Assembly (NCBI RefSeq): GCF_013267195.1
Contig: NZ_CP053941.1
Coordinates: 310,001-374,000, forward strand
DNA length: 64,000 nt
Direction: 5' to 3'
DNA from: Halorubrum salinarum
GTDB lineage: Archaea; Halobacteriota; Halobacteria; Halobacteriales; Haloferacaceae
The translations under genes and the position numbers were made by a program. Shown one piece after another: positions 8,780 through 16,541 of this stretch. Below the pieces are notes generated by a model. It saw only the letters and a list, made by a program, of their open reading frames with translations, was not told where the DNA came from and searched no databases. Within the stretch, counting starts at the first letter, position 1, and each line of letters begins with the position of its first letter.

Positions 8780-9484
8780 ATGATCGCGAAAAAGAAAATG
8801 TCTCTCTCAACTCGGCGGGTGAAGGAACCACCCCGAATTCCGGTTGAGGATCTACGGGACGTAGTCCGGGACGTGAAGCACATTCGGGACCGCGCGTTCA
8901 TCGTAACGCAGCTCAAACTGGGCCTGCGCGCCAGTGAGATGGCAAACATCAAGATAAGCGAACTGAACATCACCAACAGCGAAGTGGCTGAGCATTACCC
9001 GGAAATGGGAACCTCACCGCATGTCTCTCGGTTTGAGAACGCCGTCTACATCCCTCACGATCGTGAAGGGAATAAATCAAAACGCCCCCGAATTCTCCCT
9101 GTCGACGAGGAACTTCGCCGACTTTGGATGAACTATCTACTCATCCGGCCTGACAACGAGCAGCCATGGTTGTTCCTCTCTCGTACGAGCAACTCACAGG
9201 TAGACGATGAGGCGATTAACCTCGCTTGGAAGCGCCACTTCCATCCAGAGTATGAAGAGACACAGCAGTACCGGGCTGTAACATCGCACTATGGCCGTCA
9301 CCGGTTCACTACGTTCTGGCGCGTTGAGCAAGACTTGAACCGAGAATTGATCAAATATATGCGCGGTGATACTTCAGCCGGTGGGACTACTGATCCTGCT
9401 GGTGGGATCGACCACTACATCCATAGCTACTATGAGGATATTGAACCACTCTATCGAGAACGAATTTACAAACTGGTGATATAG
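8780..9484 (+). CDS. Short tyrosine recombinase (site-specific integrase)
   Basis: 234 residues from the ATG at 8780. An upstream in-frame ATG at 8708 exists, but that extension would overlap the divergent DsbA-like gene. Catalytic features of the family are visible: Arg in LGLRASEM, a β-hairpin with basic residues before RILPVD, H-x-x-R in SHYGRHRF, and the tyrosine region YIHSYYEDI near the C-terminus. The usual N-terminal core-binding (SAM-like) domain is absent or very short, so the protein is catalytic domain only. Such short recombinases are found in haloarchaeal elements. It may be the integrase of this island or of a smaller nested element. Confidence 0.8.
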   Translation: MIAKKKMSLSTRRVKEPPRIPVEDLRDVVRDVKHIRDRAFIVTQLKLGLRASEMANIKISELNITNSEVAEHYPEMGTSPHVSRFENAVYIPHDREGNKSKRPRILPVDEELRRLWMNYLLIRPDNEQPWLFLSRTSNSQVDDEAINLAWKRHFHPEYEETQQYRAVTSHYGRHRFTTFWRVEQDLNRELIKYMRGDTSAGGTTDPAGGIDHYIHSYYEDIEPLYRERIYKLVI

Positions 9485-9658
9485 CCACGCTAAGCTCGGT
9501 TGAAATGATTATTTATAATCGATGGTCATTTATGAAATGTCGACTAATGATTACATTCTGAACTTCTCAAATAAGACGAAGGGAATGAATTATTCTCCCA
9601 ATCGTATCTGATGATTGGCGACCAAACTATTTGACACAAGACTTCCTAGAGGACTTCC

Positions 9659-11284
9659 ATGGACCGAGATACTGTAGGATCTGCCCCACGTAACGGGAAA
9701 ACCTTCGATTCTCGGATACACAAAATTGACAGCGCTGGGAAGGGAGTTATCGAAACCGCCGGTAAAAACGACATAATTCTCGGTCCGGTTGACCAGGACG
9801 CAGTCGGCGAACGGATTGAAGCAATGAAGCTGCCTGGACCATATGCGAGAATCAAGAGACCTAGAAAAATACTTCCTTCAAATTATATTGAAGAACTTCA
9901 GGATCTCGTGCCATACGATTTCTCTATTGACTACGGTGACGCATACGGAACTATCGGGAAACAGGGTTTAGATTATCACGAGAAGGGATACGGAATCCTC
10001 GAGTACGTGCCGCCATGGGAGACTAATGAATTACATGAAGCCACAATTGATAGGAGAAGCAACGCTGGCAATGGAATCGTCTACATAGATGATCGTTCTG
10101 TGAATATTGGACCGGTTCGAGAAGGTGTTACAGGCTCTGATATCACGGTGATTCTGGTTGGGCCGTCAGTCGGTGTCTGTAAGACCATCTCCGTAAGAGC
10201 AGAGAACTATTTCAAAAACCTGCCGAAATCCATAGATGAAGATCTAATTGACACTACAGATAATTTTAAAATTGGTATGAAGGTCCGAGACCGTGAGGCG
10301 GATGATTCAAAAAATTTTGTTGTCGTCAATCTTCCTCCAATCCCGGCCCAAGACTACATCGTATATCACGGCAGTCAAACAGAGATTTCGGTTGCCGAAG
10401 ACAACCCTCAGTATGACCAATTTGCCTCTGTTGTCATCGTCGTCGATGAAAAGACCCTAACCGAGGAGTATCCAGATTTTACTGGCGACAAACCAATACC
10501 GTTGGAAACTCTCTCCAGCGGTAATACAGACCATTACACGTTTCCTCCAGAGCGTCTGGAACCAACCGGGGATTACCTTTCACAAGCAATTGAAGATTCA
10601 GAACAGATAGATCCGGGAACTGTTTCTCAAGTAGATTCGTCACATCCTAGCCATTTCGATTCCAACGAATCAGGCGGTGAAGTAGATAATAGTGAACCAG
10701 AAGATGTGATAGCCAACGACGACTCTCCAAATAAATATCGGACACATTTAAACAGCGGTTCTGAAATAAATTCTAGTGATCTGAATGCTTCAACAGCTAC
10801 AGATCAGACAAACCCGGAGGCAACCAACTCACGTTATTCACCTAGCACAGATGAAGAAGAATCCAGTCGATCGCAGGACCAGCAGAGGAATACCTCGTCT
10901 CCAGAATCAGGCAGTAAGGATCTAGACGAGCTTCGAGAGAAAGCACAAGAAAGTGCTGTTGAGGAAGTATCTCAGGGAGCAGTTACCACGAATTCGACCT
11001 CTCAGTATTCCCGTTCATCCGAAATCCGCGAATATGTAATGGCTCGTGCAGATGGAACATGCGAGGGATGTAACAACCCTGCTCCATTCACTAGCAAGAC
11101 TGGAGAACCCTATCTACATGCCCATCATATCCACGAATTGAGCGACGGAGGCTCAGATACACCTGATACGGTTACAGCACTTTGCCCCAACTGCCATTAT
11201 CGAGTTCACCATGGTAAGAACGGTGACGAGTTCAACAAAGAGTTGCTAGAAAAGGTTCAGCGGCTTGAGGAGGACAGAAATTAG
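9659..11284 (+). CDS. HNH endonuclease with TRAM-like N-terminal domain(s)
   Basis: 541 residues. The last ~85 residues are an HNH nuclease: CEGC zinc knuckle, HAHHIHELSDGG with the catalytic His, then CPNC-HYRVHH. The N-terminus (about residues 18-65) reads like a TRAM β-barrel (KIDSAGKGVI ... ILGPV). A second similar stretch lies at about 140-185 (GNGIVYIDDRSVNIGPV). A long low-complexity linker rich in S, N, D and E (about 320-450) joins the two halves. HNH enzymes of this layout often cut modified or foreign DNA. GC is markedly low for this genome, a sign of transfer. It is convergent with the nuclease-like gene at 11294, 9 bases apart. Confidence 0.75.
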   Translation: MDRDTVGSAPRNGKTFDSRIHKIDSAGKGVIETAGKNDIILGPVDQDAVGERIEAMKLPGPYARIKRPRKILPSNYIEELQDLVPYDFSIDYGDAYGTIGKQGLDYHEKGYGILEYVPPWETNELHEATIDRRSNAGNGIVYIDDRSVNIGPVREGVTGSDITVILVGPSVGVCKTISVRAENYFKNLPKSIDEDLIDTTDNFKIGMKVRDREADDSKNFVVVNLPPIPAQDYIVYHGSQTEISVAEDNPQYDQFASVVIVVDEKTLTEEYPDFTGDKPIPLETLSSGNTDHYTFPPERLEPTGDYLSQAIEDSEQIDPGTVSQVDSSHPSHFDSNESGGEVDNSEPEDVIANDDSPNKYRTHLNSGSEINSSDLNASTATDQTNPEATNSRYSPSTDEEESSRSQDQQRNTSSPESGSKDLDELREKAQESAVEEVSQGAVTTNSTSQYSRSSEIREYVMARADGTCEGCNNPAPFTSKTGEPYLHAHHIHELSDGGSDTPDTVTALCPNCHYRVHHGKNGDEFNKELLEKVQRLEEDRN

Positions 11285-11293
11285 AAAACTCGA

Positions 11294-12571
11294 CTATTGG
11301 AGATCAAATAGTTTGACAGCGACCTTGACCGGAGTACCTGAATCAATCTGGAATCGGTACACATTGTGGTCGTCGTGGCCCGGTAACTCTGTCTCAAATC
11401 GTTCGTGACTCTTCGTAGCCTCCCTAGCCTTCTCCTGGATCTCGTTAAACCTTGATCTCCTAGAGAACATCATCAAACACGCGTGAGAGTCACGGACTGT
11501 TAGATTCCCCAAAAGCTGATCCATCGCATCTATGAACTGGGCCTGTCCTGACCAGAACTTACATTCCGCAACGAACAGATTCCAGTTCTCATACGGAAGC
11601 AGAATATCCGTCTTTCCGCTCCGATTGAAAGACTCACCCTGTGCAATCCCGGCGTAGTGAGAGTTGATGCCAATAAGGAAAATATCACGTAGAGACTCCT
11701 CATCCAGATCACGCACCGTATCAACTGACCGCTCAATATTTACTCCGAGATCGTCGATAAGATTCAGAATCTCCAAATAGTGGTTGTCCGGGATAATACT
11801 CGGAGAACTGCTGTCGTCAGGTTTTGGAAGTTCAATACTCCGCTTCTTCTCTGGGACTACAAATCCCTGATCCCCTGACCCTTCCGTTTCGACACCAAGT
11901 TCCTCCATCACCTGCGTCTTGGTTTCAATCTCTCCCCGACGCCGTTCAATCGCTGAACGAGCCTTGGTCTCAGCCTTCTCCCGCATCTGCCTGATATCTG
12001 AATTCAGGTTCTCAACCCACGAGCGGACATCATCTCTCCACCCCTCAATATCAGACCGAAGTTCCTCACCTACCTCTTCCGCATCACGATTCTGCGTCCG
12101 GTAATCGAAGTACCTCACAACCTCACTGCTTTTGAGCTTGTCGTACAATGGAGGGTTGAAGTTGTAGCTGCTAGGCTTGTAACGGAATAATTCCTTATTT
12201 CCGTCAAACTGGAACTTCACCTTCAGCCTCTCGTATTTTCTCGTTGGTGTGCCTCGACCAAGGCTTGGGATCCCGGTCTGGTTTTGAACTTCTTTCTCAA
12301 CCTGCCCTACGTCCTCCTTTATAACGTCATAAAGGTGGATTTGAGAAGGCGTATATTTGGAAGAGAAAATTATCGCTAGAGAGTCTGTACTGTTCTCATC
12401 CAGTTCTCCCGAGGTGAGGGATGAAATCTCGTCCTCCATTTCCCCCATTTTCTCACGCTTCAAATCGTGGAAATTGTAATCACAGAATAGAGTGCCTCTG
12501 TTCCTTCCCATTACCCGGGATTCGCCAGTCCAACATATTGATTCTTCCCCACACAATGGAATGCTGACCAA
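11294..12571 (-). CDS. PD-(D/E)xK nuclease-domain protein
   Basis: 425 residues (a later in-frame ATG at 12511 is an alternative start). The C-terminal domain is a clear PD-(D/E)xK fold: LRDIFLIGINSHY, GESFNRSGKTDILL with D322, a 13-residue gap, then VAECKFW with E336-x-K338, followed by a helix AMDQLLGNL. The middle (about 165-220) is a charged coiled coil. A Cys-rich N-terminus (C7, C13, C29) might bind zinc if the long start is right. Proteins with this C-terminal signature occur in restriction and defence neighbourhoods. It is divergent from nop5 with ~280 bases between them and is the last island gene. Confidence 0.7.
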   Translation of the reverse strand: MVSIPLCGEESICWTGESRVMGRNRGTLFCDYNFHDLKREKMGEMEDEISSLTSGELDENSTDSLAIIFSSKYTPSQIHLYDVIKEDVGQVEKEVQNQTGIPSLGRGTPTRKYERLKVKFQFDGNKELFRYKPSSYNFNPPLYDKLKSSEVVRYFDYRTQNRDAEEVGEELRSDIEGWRDDVRSWVENLNSDIRQMREKAETKARSAIERRRGEIETKTQVMEELGVETEGSGDQGFVVPEKKRSIELPKPDDSSSPSIIPDNHYLEILNLIDDLGVNIERSVDTVRDLDEESLRDIFLIGINSHYAGIAQGESFNRSGKTDILLPYENWNLFVAECKFWSGQAQFIDAMDQLLGNLTVRDSHACLMMFSRRSRFNEIQEKAREATKSHERFETELPGHDDHNVYRFQIDSGTPVKVAVKLFDLQ

Positions 12572-12699
12572 TCCTGTTAATCAGACAAAACTGTACGTCT
12601 CAAAAACCAGATCTCGCCCCCTCCTCTAGGGCTCATGCTCGTAGTTCTAGTAATTGTAATTTCCTTGCTGTTTACCCCCATCCAACTCTTGAAGGAAAA

Positions 12700-12709
12700 T
12701 TTATATATT
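12700..12709 (+). promoter_or_regulatory. TATA box of the replacement nop5 promoter
   Basis: TTTATATATT in an AT-rich stretch, preceded by a purine-rich BRE-like GAAGGAAAA. An archaeal start site ~25 bases further would fall near 12,733. That gives a short leader for the ATG at 12,757 or a ~115-base leader for the ATG at 12,850. The promoter lies in island-type sequence, so it is probably supplied by the element. Confidence 0.5.
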
Positions 12710-12849
12710 ACATTCGTCATTAGTTGCTTCAGTCACCGACTTGTGCCGAATATTAGATGAGGAATATTTCAACACAGTCGTTTTTTGAGACGAATTCAAA
12801 GACTGCCACATCGGGATACATATACGAATTCGAGTCCACAACTCAGTAT

Positions 12850-13755
12850 ATGACTGACGCCGGCCCCGACTCAGGTTGGTTTGAATCGGTTCCACCTGAC
12901 GACCTCGAAGCCGCCCGAAAGGCCATTGAAAACGGTAGCACAGAAACGCCAAAAGATTGGCCCACAAAGGCTGTTGAGGCTGACTTCGCGGAAGACCAAG
13001 AGGAATATTACGATAGACTCCATGAAGCAACAATTTACGCCACCCGAGGAGCCGTACAAGAAAGAGAAAGATCAGATGACCAACAGTTAAAACATAGTAT
13101 TCGTGCCATGGACGACGCGGAGCGCGTGGCCAACGAGCTCGCCGAACGCGCCGTCGAGTGGGCCGGGAGCCTCTTCGACGACGTGGGGTCCGGCGTCGAG
13201 GGCGCCCGGGCGATCGCGGCCCGCGAGCCGGAGAGCGAGGTCGAGCGGCGGGCGGTGTCGCTCGCGGCGCGCGCGGCCGACTTGGACGACGAGCGGGCCG
13301 AACTCGCGGCGACGATCGGTCGGATCGCGCCCGCGGTCGCGCCGAACCTCACCGAGATGGCCGGGCCGGAGCTCGCCGCGCGCCTGATCGCGCTCGCGGG
13401 CGGCCTGGAGTCGCTCGCGAAGAAGCCCTCGGGCACGGTTCAGGTGCTCGGCGCCGAGGACGCGCTGTTCGCGCACCTCTCGGGGCGGGCCCCCTCGCCG
13501 AAACACGGGATCATCTACACGCACGAGTTCGTCCGCGGCACGCGACCGGCGGACCGCGGCTCGGCGGCGCGCGCGCTCGCCGGGAAGCTGACGCTCGCGG
13601 CGCGGGCCGACCACTACGCCGGCGAGCGACGGGCGCAGCTCCACGACGACCTCCGGGAGCGGATGGCGACGATTCGCGCCCGCGCAGACGAGGAAGCGGG
13701 GAGCGACCGCGACGGCGACGGAGCGGCGAGCGAGGGGGAGGCCGACGATGAGTGA
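12850..13755 (+). CDS. nop5: NOP5/NOP56-family C/D-box sRNP core protein, chimeric 5' end
   Basis: 301 residues from the ATG at 12850; an in-frame ATG at 12757 would add 31 residues not typical of the family. It binds C/D-box guide RNAs and fibrillarin to position 2'-O-methylation of rRNA and tRNA. The Nop domain is recognisable (AARAADLDDERAEL, VAPNLTEMAGPELAARLI, KKPSGTVQVLGAEDALF, HGIIYTHEFV). Codons 1-86 use A/T-ending codons freely (about 8 of the last 30 before the switch end in G/C). From the ATG at 13,108 onward nearly every codon ends in G/C. The protein sequence stays family-like across the join, so the 5' part is a functional but foreign copy. It overlaps flpA by 8 bases. Confidence 0.9.
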   Translation: MTDAGPDSGWFESVPPDDLEAARKAIENGSTETPKDWPTKAVEADFAEDQEEYYDRLHEATIYATRGAVQERERSDDQQLKHSIRAMDDAERVANELAERAVEWAGSLFDDVGSGVEGARAIAAREPESEVERRAVSLAARAADLDDERAELAATIGRIAPAVAPNLTEMAGPELAARLIALAGGLESLAKKPSGTVQVLGAEDALFAHLSGRAPSPKHGIIYTHEFVRGTRPADRGSAARALAGKLTLAARADHYAGERRAQLHDDLRERMATIRARADEEAGSDRDGDGAASEGEADDE

Positions 13756-14386
13756 GCCGTCCCTTCCCGACGGGGTCGAGCGCCGCCAGATAGCTGGCGA
13801 GGAGCGGTTGGCGACCCGCGGCGAGCCGGTGTACGGCGAGCCGACCGCGGACGGCTGGCGCGCGTGGGACCCCGAGCGGTCGAAGCTCGGCGGCATGCTG
13901 GAGCTCGGGCTGGAGACCGGGCTCGCGGGCGGGGAGACGGTCCTCTACCTCGGCGCGGCGAGCGGGACGACCGTCAGCCACGTCGCCGACTTCGCCGGGC
14001 CGACGTACGCGGTCGAGTTCGCCCCGCGGCCGGCGCGCGACCTGCTCGACGCCGCCGAACCGCGCGACAGGCTCTTCCCGCTGCTCAAGGACGCTCGGAG
14101 GCCCGAGACGTACGCGCACGTGGTGGAGGCCGACGTCGACGCGGTCGTTCAGGACGTGGCCACGCGCGGGCAGGCCGACGTGGCCGTGCGCAACGCGCGG
14201 TTCCTCGCCGACGACGGCCGACTGCTGCTCGCGATCAAGGCGCGCAGCGAGGACGTGACCGCGGCGCCGGACGCGGTGTTCGATGACGCGCTCGACCGCC
14301 TTCGGGAGGCGTACGAGGTCCTGGAGACGCGGCGGCTCGACCGGTTCCACGAGGACCACCTCGGCGTCGTGGCGACGCCGAAGTGA
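13748..14386 (+). CDS. flpA: Fibrillarin-like rRNA/tRNA 2'-O-methyltransferase
   Basis: 212 residues, normal length for archaeal fibrillarin. SAM-binding fold with VLYLGAASGTTVSHVAD, the acidic strand YAVEFAPRPARDLL, and later LLLAIKARSED and DHLGVVA at the C-terminus. It methylates riboses at sites chosen by C/D guide RNAs, working with Nop5 and L7Ae. Its start overlaps the nop5 stop, the usual translationally coupled archaeal pair. It ends directly against the convergent HTH gene with no spacer. Confidence 0.95.
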   Translation: MSEPSLPDGVERRQIAGEERLATRGEPVYGEPTADGWRAWDPERSKLGGMLELGLETGLAGGETVLYLGAASGTTVSHVADFAGPTYAVEFAPRPARDLLDAAEPRDRLFPLLKDARRPETYAHVVEADVDAVVQDVATRGQADVAVRNARFLADDGRLLLAIKARSEDVTAAPDAVFDDALDRLREAYEVLETRRLDRFHEDHLGVVATPK

Positions 14387-14581
14387 TCACTCGGCCGGTT
14401 CGAAGATGTCCTCGATCCGGCAGTCGAAGTGGGCCGCGAGCGCGAACGCCAGCTCCAGCGAGGGGTCGTAGCGCTCGCGTTCGATGGCGTTTATGGTCTG
14501 TCGGGTGACGCCGACCGCGGCGGCGAGGTCGGCCTGGCTCTCGCCGGTCTCGGCGCGTCTGTCGGCGATGTCGTTCCTCAT
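14387..14581 (-). CDS. XRE-family HTH repressor, small
   Basis: 64 residues. Almost the whole protein is one XRE helix-turn-helix: GESQADLAAAVGVTRQTINAIERERYDPSLELAFALA, followed by a short tail CRIEDIFEPAE. The chosen ATG overlaps the stop of the upstream membrane-protein gene by four bases (ATGA), which supports it over a further-upstream in-frame ATG. Small regulators of this type are typically paired with a membrane protein and repress their own operon. The tandem palindromes at 15025-15057 are the likely binding sites. Confidence 0.85.
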   Translation of the reverse strand: MRNDIADRRAETGESQADLAAAVGVTRQTINAIERERYDPSLELAFALAAHFDCRIEDIFEPAE

Positions 14582-14994
14582 GACCGGTACTTGTGATAGC
14601 CGACGGCAACGCCGTACACGACGTATATCGCGAACAGCGTCCACGTCGCGCCGTGGAACCAGCCGGGGAGCGTGACCGCGCCGGTCTCGGCCAGCACGAG
14701 GCCGCCCGGCAGCCCGAGGACGAAGACGTACGCGAAGACGTTCAGCGTGACCTGGCTCGCCTTTCGGTCGATGGTGCTGTCGCGCTCGTCGTACAGTTCG
14801 ACGGGGCTGAACCGTTGGACCAGCCCCATACCGAGGCCGCCGGCCCAGTAGAGGGCGACGCCGAGGACGAACCTATCGAGGGCGATGGCCACGAACAGCG
14901 CGGCGATGCCGGCGCCGAGCAGTCCGTAGGCGATGCGCTTGTAGCGTTTCCGTGTGGAGGGCCGAGTCGTCGCGGAGGCGGTGTGTTCGCTCAT
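14578..14994 (-). CDS. DUF2178-like four-helix membrane protein
   Basis: 138 residues with four predicted membrane helices (about 20-38, 42-60, 82-104 and 113-133). A basic/acidic motif, ELYDERDSTIDRKAS, sits between helices 2 and 3 and is typical of DUF2178 proteins. It is first gene of a two-gene operon with the XRE regulator (4-base overlap). Function is unknown; the pair is widespread and usually autoregulated. The palindromic operators lie 31-63 bases upstream of its start. Confidence 0.75.
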   Translation of the reverse strand: MSEHTASATTRPSTRKRYKRIAYGLLGAGIAALFVAIALDRFVLGVALYWAGGLGMGLVQRFSPVELYDERDSTIDRKASQVTLNVFAYVFVLGLPGGLVLAETGAVTLPGWFHGATWTLFAIYVVYGVAVGYHKYRS

Positions 14995-15002
14995 GGTAGG
15001 GG

Positions 15003-15057
15003 GTAAAGCGAGCGGGAACCGTGTGTAAAGCTCGCTTTACAGTAAAGGACACTTTAC
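15003..15057. promoter_or_regulatory. Tandem palindromic operators GTAAAG-N4-CTTTAC
   Basis: Two perfect inverted repeats, GTAAAG-N4-CTTTAC at 15025-15040 and again at 15042-15057, are separated by one base, giving a 17-base period. A further single half-site GTAAAG lies at 15003-15008, close to the start of the DUF2178 gene. The arrangement fits cooperative binding of a dimeric repressor, most simply the XRE protein of the same operon. Confidence 0.75.
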
Positions 15058-15138
15058 GTTAGATAATAAAACTGTCGCCGGCGAGGTCACCGGTGGCTCA
15101 CGAGGGTCGAGACAGTCGTTCGCCGCCGCTCCGCCGTG

Positions 15139-15474
15139 CTACCACGACGGCGGCGAGAAGCCGGCGTCCTCTAAGATCGGCTTCCAGCGCTTCTGGACCG
15201 AGAGCCGCGAGACGTCCATCGCGTCGGCGACCGCCGACTGCGAGCGCTCCTCGCCGCGGATCAGTCCGGCGGCGTAGAGGCTGGCGGCGGCCGCGACGCG
15301 CTTCCCGCGGTCGTCGTCGGGGGCGCGCGAGAGGAACAGGTCGACCGCGGTCGAGCGCGTCTCGTCGTCGAGGTCGAGCGAGCGGCACGCTTCATCGAGC
15401 AGTTCGATCCACGCCTCGTTGTCGACTCGGTCGCTCGCGCGGTACACGCGGCGAGGTAGTCGCGGGAGGGACAT
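15139..15474 (-). CDS. Single cyclin-repeat TFIIB-like protein
   Basis: 111 residues. The layout matches one cyclin fold of TFB: helices ending in LFLSRAPDDDRGKRVAAAASLYAAGLI, then a helix-turn-helix-like end SQSAVADAMDVSRLSVQKRW. Full TFBs have an N-terminal zinc ribbon and two cyclin repeats, and both the ribbon and one repeat are missing here. It might modulate transcription by binding the BRE or competing with TFB; this is inference. It is divergent from the endonuclease III gene. Confidence 0.7.
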   Translation of the reverse strand: MSLPRLPRRVYRASDRVDNEAWIELLDEACRSLDLDDETRSTAVDLFLSRAPDDDRGKRVAAAASLYAAGLIRGEERSQSAVADAMDVSRLSVQKRWKPILEDAGFSPPSW

Positions 15475-15547
15475 AAACGCCCGCGTCGGCGCGCTCGGAG
15501 TTCCCCGCGGTCGCCGGTCTCAAGTCGCACGCGCACGTAGCGCGCGT

Positions 15548-16246
15548 ATGTCGACGCAGACGTGGGACGAGACGCGGGTCCGCGCGCTTCACGACGATCT
15601 CGTCGAGCTGTACGAGCCGGTCGACCGGGTCGCCGAACACGGCGCGGACCCGACCGCGGAGCCGGGCGAGGGCGTCAGGCAACTGGTGACGACGATCCTC
15701 TCGCAGAACGTCGCCGACGAGAACACGCGGCGCGCCTCGGAGGCGCTGTTCGAGCGGTACGACGACTTCGCGGCCATCGAGGCCGCCGACCACGACGAAC
15801 TGGCCGAGACCATCCGGGTCGCCGGCCTCCCCGACCAGAAGGCCGCGCGGATCCAGCGCGCGCTGACCGCGATCCGCGAGGAGACCGGCGGCGCGTACTC
15901 GCTGGCGTTCCTCGACGCGATGGCGACCGACGACGCGAAGGCGTGGCTGACGGAGATCAAAGGCGTCGGGCCGAAGACCGCCAGCGTCGTGTTGAACTTC
16001 CACTTCGGGAAGGCAACGATGGCGGTCGACACCCACGTCGAGCGCGTCTCGAAGCGGTTCGGACTGGTGCCGGAGTCGGCCTCGAACGAGCGCGCCCACG
16101 AGGTGCTGGACGCGCAGGTGCCCGACGAGCTGATCTACCCGCTTCACGTCCTCCTGATCCGACACGGGCGGGAGCACTGTTCCGCGCGGGGCGCGGACTG
16201 CGACAACCCTGTCTGCGAGGCGTACTGCGACTGCGAGTACTGCTGA
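15548..16246 (+). CDS. nth: Endonuclease III (DNA glycosylase/AP lyase)
   Basis: 232 residues from the ATG at 15548. It removes oxidised pyrimidines in base-excision repair. The helix-hairpin-helix and catalytic lysine lie in EIKGVGPKTASVVLNF (K about 142), and the catalytic Asp in MAVDTHVERVSKRFG (about 160). The C-terminus carries six cysteines (CSARGADC, then four more to the end) for the [4Fe-4S] cluster. Their spacing begins C-x6-C but then departs from the bacterial C-x2-C-x5-C pattern. Confidence 0.93.
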   Translation: MSTQTWDETRVRALHDDLVELYEPVDRVAEHGADPTAEPGEGVRQLVTTILSQNVADENTRRASEALFERYDDFAAIEAADHDELAETIRVAGLPDQKAARIQRALTAIREETGGAYSLAFLDAMATDDAKAWLTEIKGVGPKTASVVLNFHFGKATMAVDTHVERVSKRFGLVPESASNERAHEVLDAQVPDELIYPLHVLLIRHGREHCSARGADCDNPVCEAYCDCEYC

Positions 16247-16379
16247 TACGGTGAGCAAGGAGCGATTCGTGACCGGTTCGGAGTGAATTCTGCTGGTCGC
16301 TCGGTGGCGACCGCCTCCCAAAGCCCCGGCCGCTCCTTTGAGTCCCGCCCCGCACAGCACCTCAGACCTCCCCAACCTC

Positions 16380-16406
16380 GTCGCTGGCGCCGATGGCGCC
16401 AGCGAC
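16380..16406. repeat. Perfect 12-bp hairpin between nth and tRNA-Leu
   Basis: GTCGCTGGCGCC and its exact complement are separated by a 3-base loop (GAT). There is no T-run after it. It could end nth transcription or be a palindromic element. About 26 bases further is a CCGCTTCGCTC core that recurs inverted near other tRNA tails in the window. Confidence 0.55.
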
Positions 16407-16473
16407 TCCCTCGCGCGGGCTCTCGCGACCTCCGCTTCGCTCCGGCCGCTCGCAGGCACGCGCCGCGCACGAT

Positions 16474-16483
16474 ATTTATAAAT
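16474..16483 (+). promoter_or_regulatory. TATA box for tRNA-Leu
   Basis: ATTTATAAAT in otherwise GC-rich sequence, about 60 bases before the tRNA. This leaves room for a start site near 16,507 and a short 5' leader. Confidence 0.5.
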
Positions 16484-16541
16484 CATATCGCCGCTGTCGG
16501 TCCGTCAGGTTCTTGACTCGGTTTCGCGTACGCTGGTTTGC

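Larger units (their letters stand above)
1..13107. mobile_element. Lower-GC accessory (defence-like) island; right edge inside nop5
   Basis: From the window start to about 13,107, codon third positions are far less GC-rich than in everything to the right. The content is accessory: five predicted nucleases of different folds, membrane proteins, a short tyrosine recombinase and several orphan proteins. There is no housekeeping gene. The switch to normal coding is abrupt, inside nop5 at the codon before the ATG at 13,108. The left edge is not in the window, and no displaced GC-rich nop5 5' end is seen. Whether this is one integrated element or several layered insertions cannot be decided from this sequence. 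Confidence 0.75.

Noticed and set aside
8780-9484. Calling the short recombinase a pseudogene
   Set aside because: Arg, H-x-x-R and Tyr are all present with no frameshift. Short recombinases of this kind exist, so truncation is not proven.
12757-12849. In-frame 31-residue extension of Nop5
   Set aside because: Not family-like, and the ATG at 12850 leads straight into the typical GWF start region. The extension remains possible because the predicted TSS lies before it.
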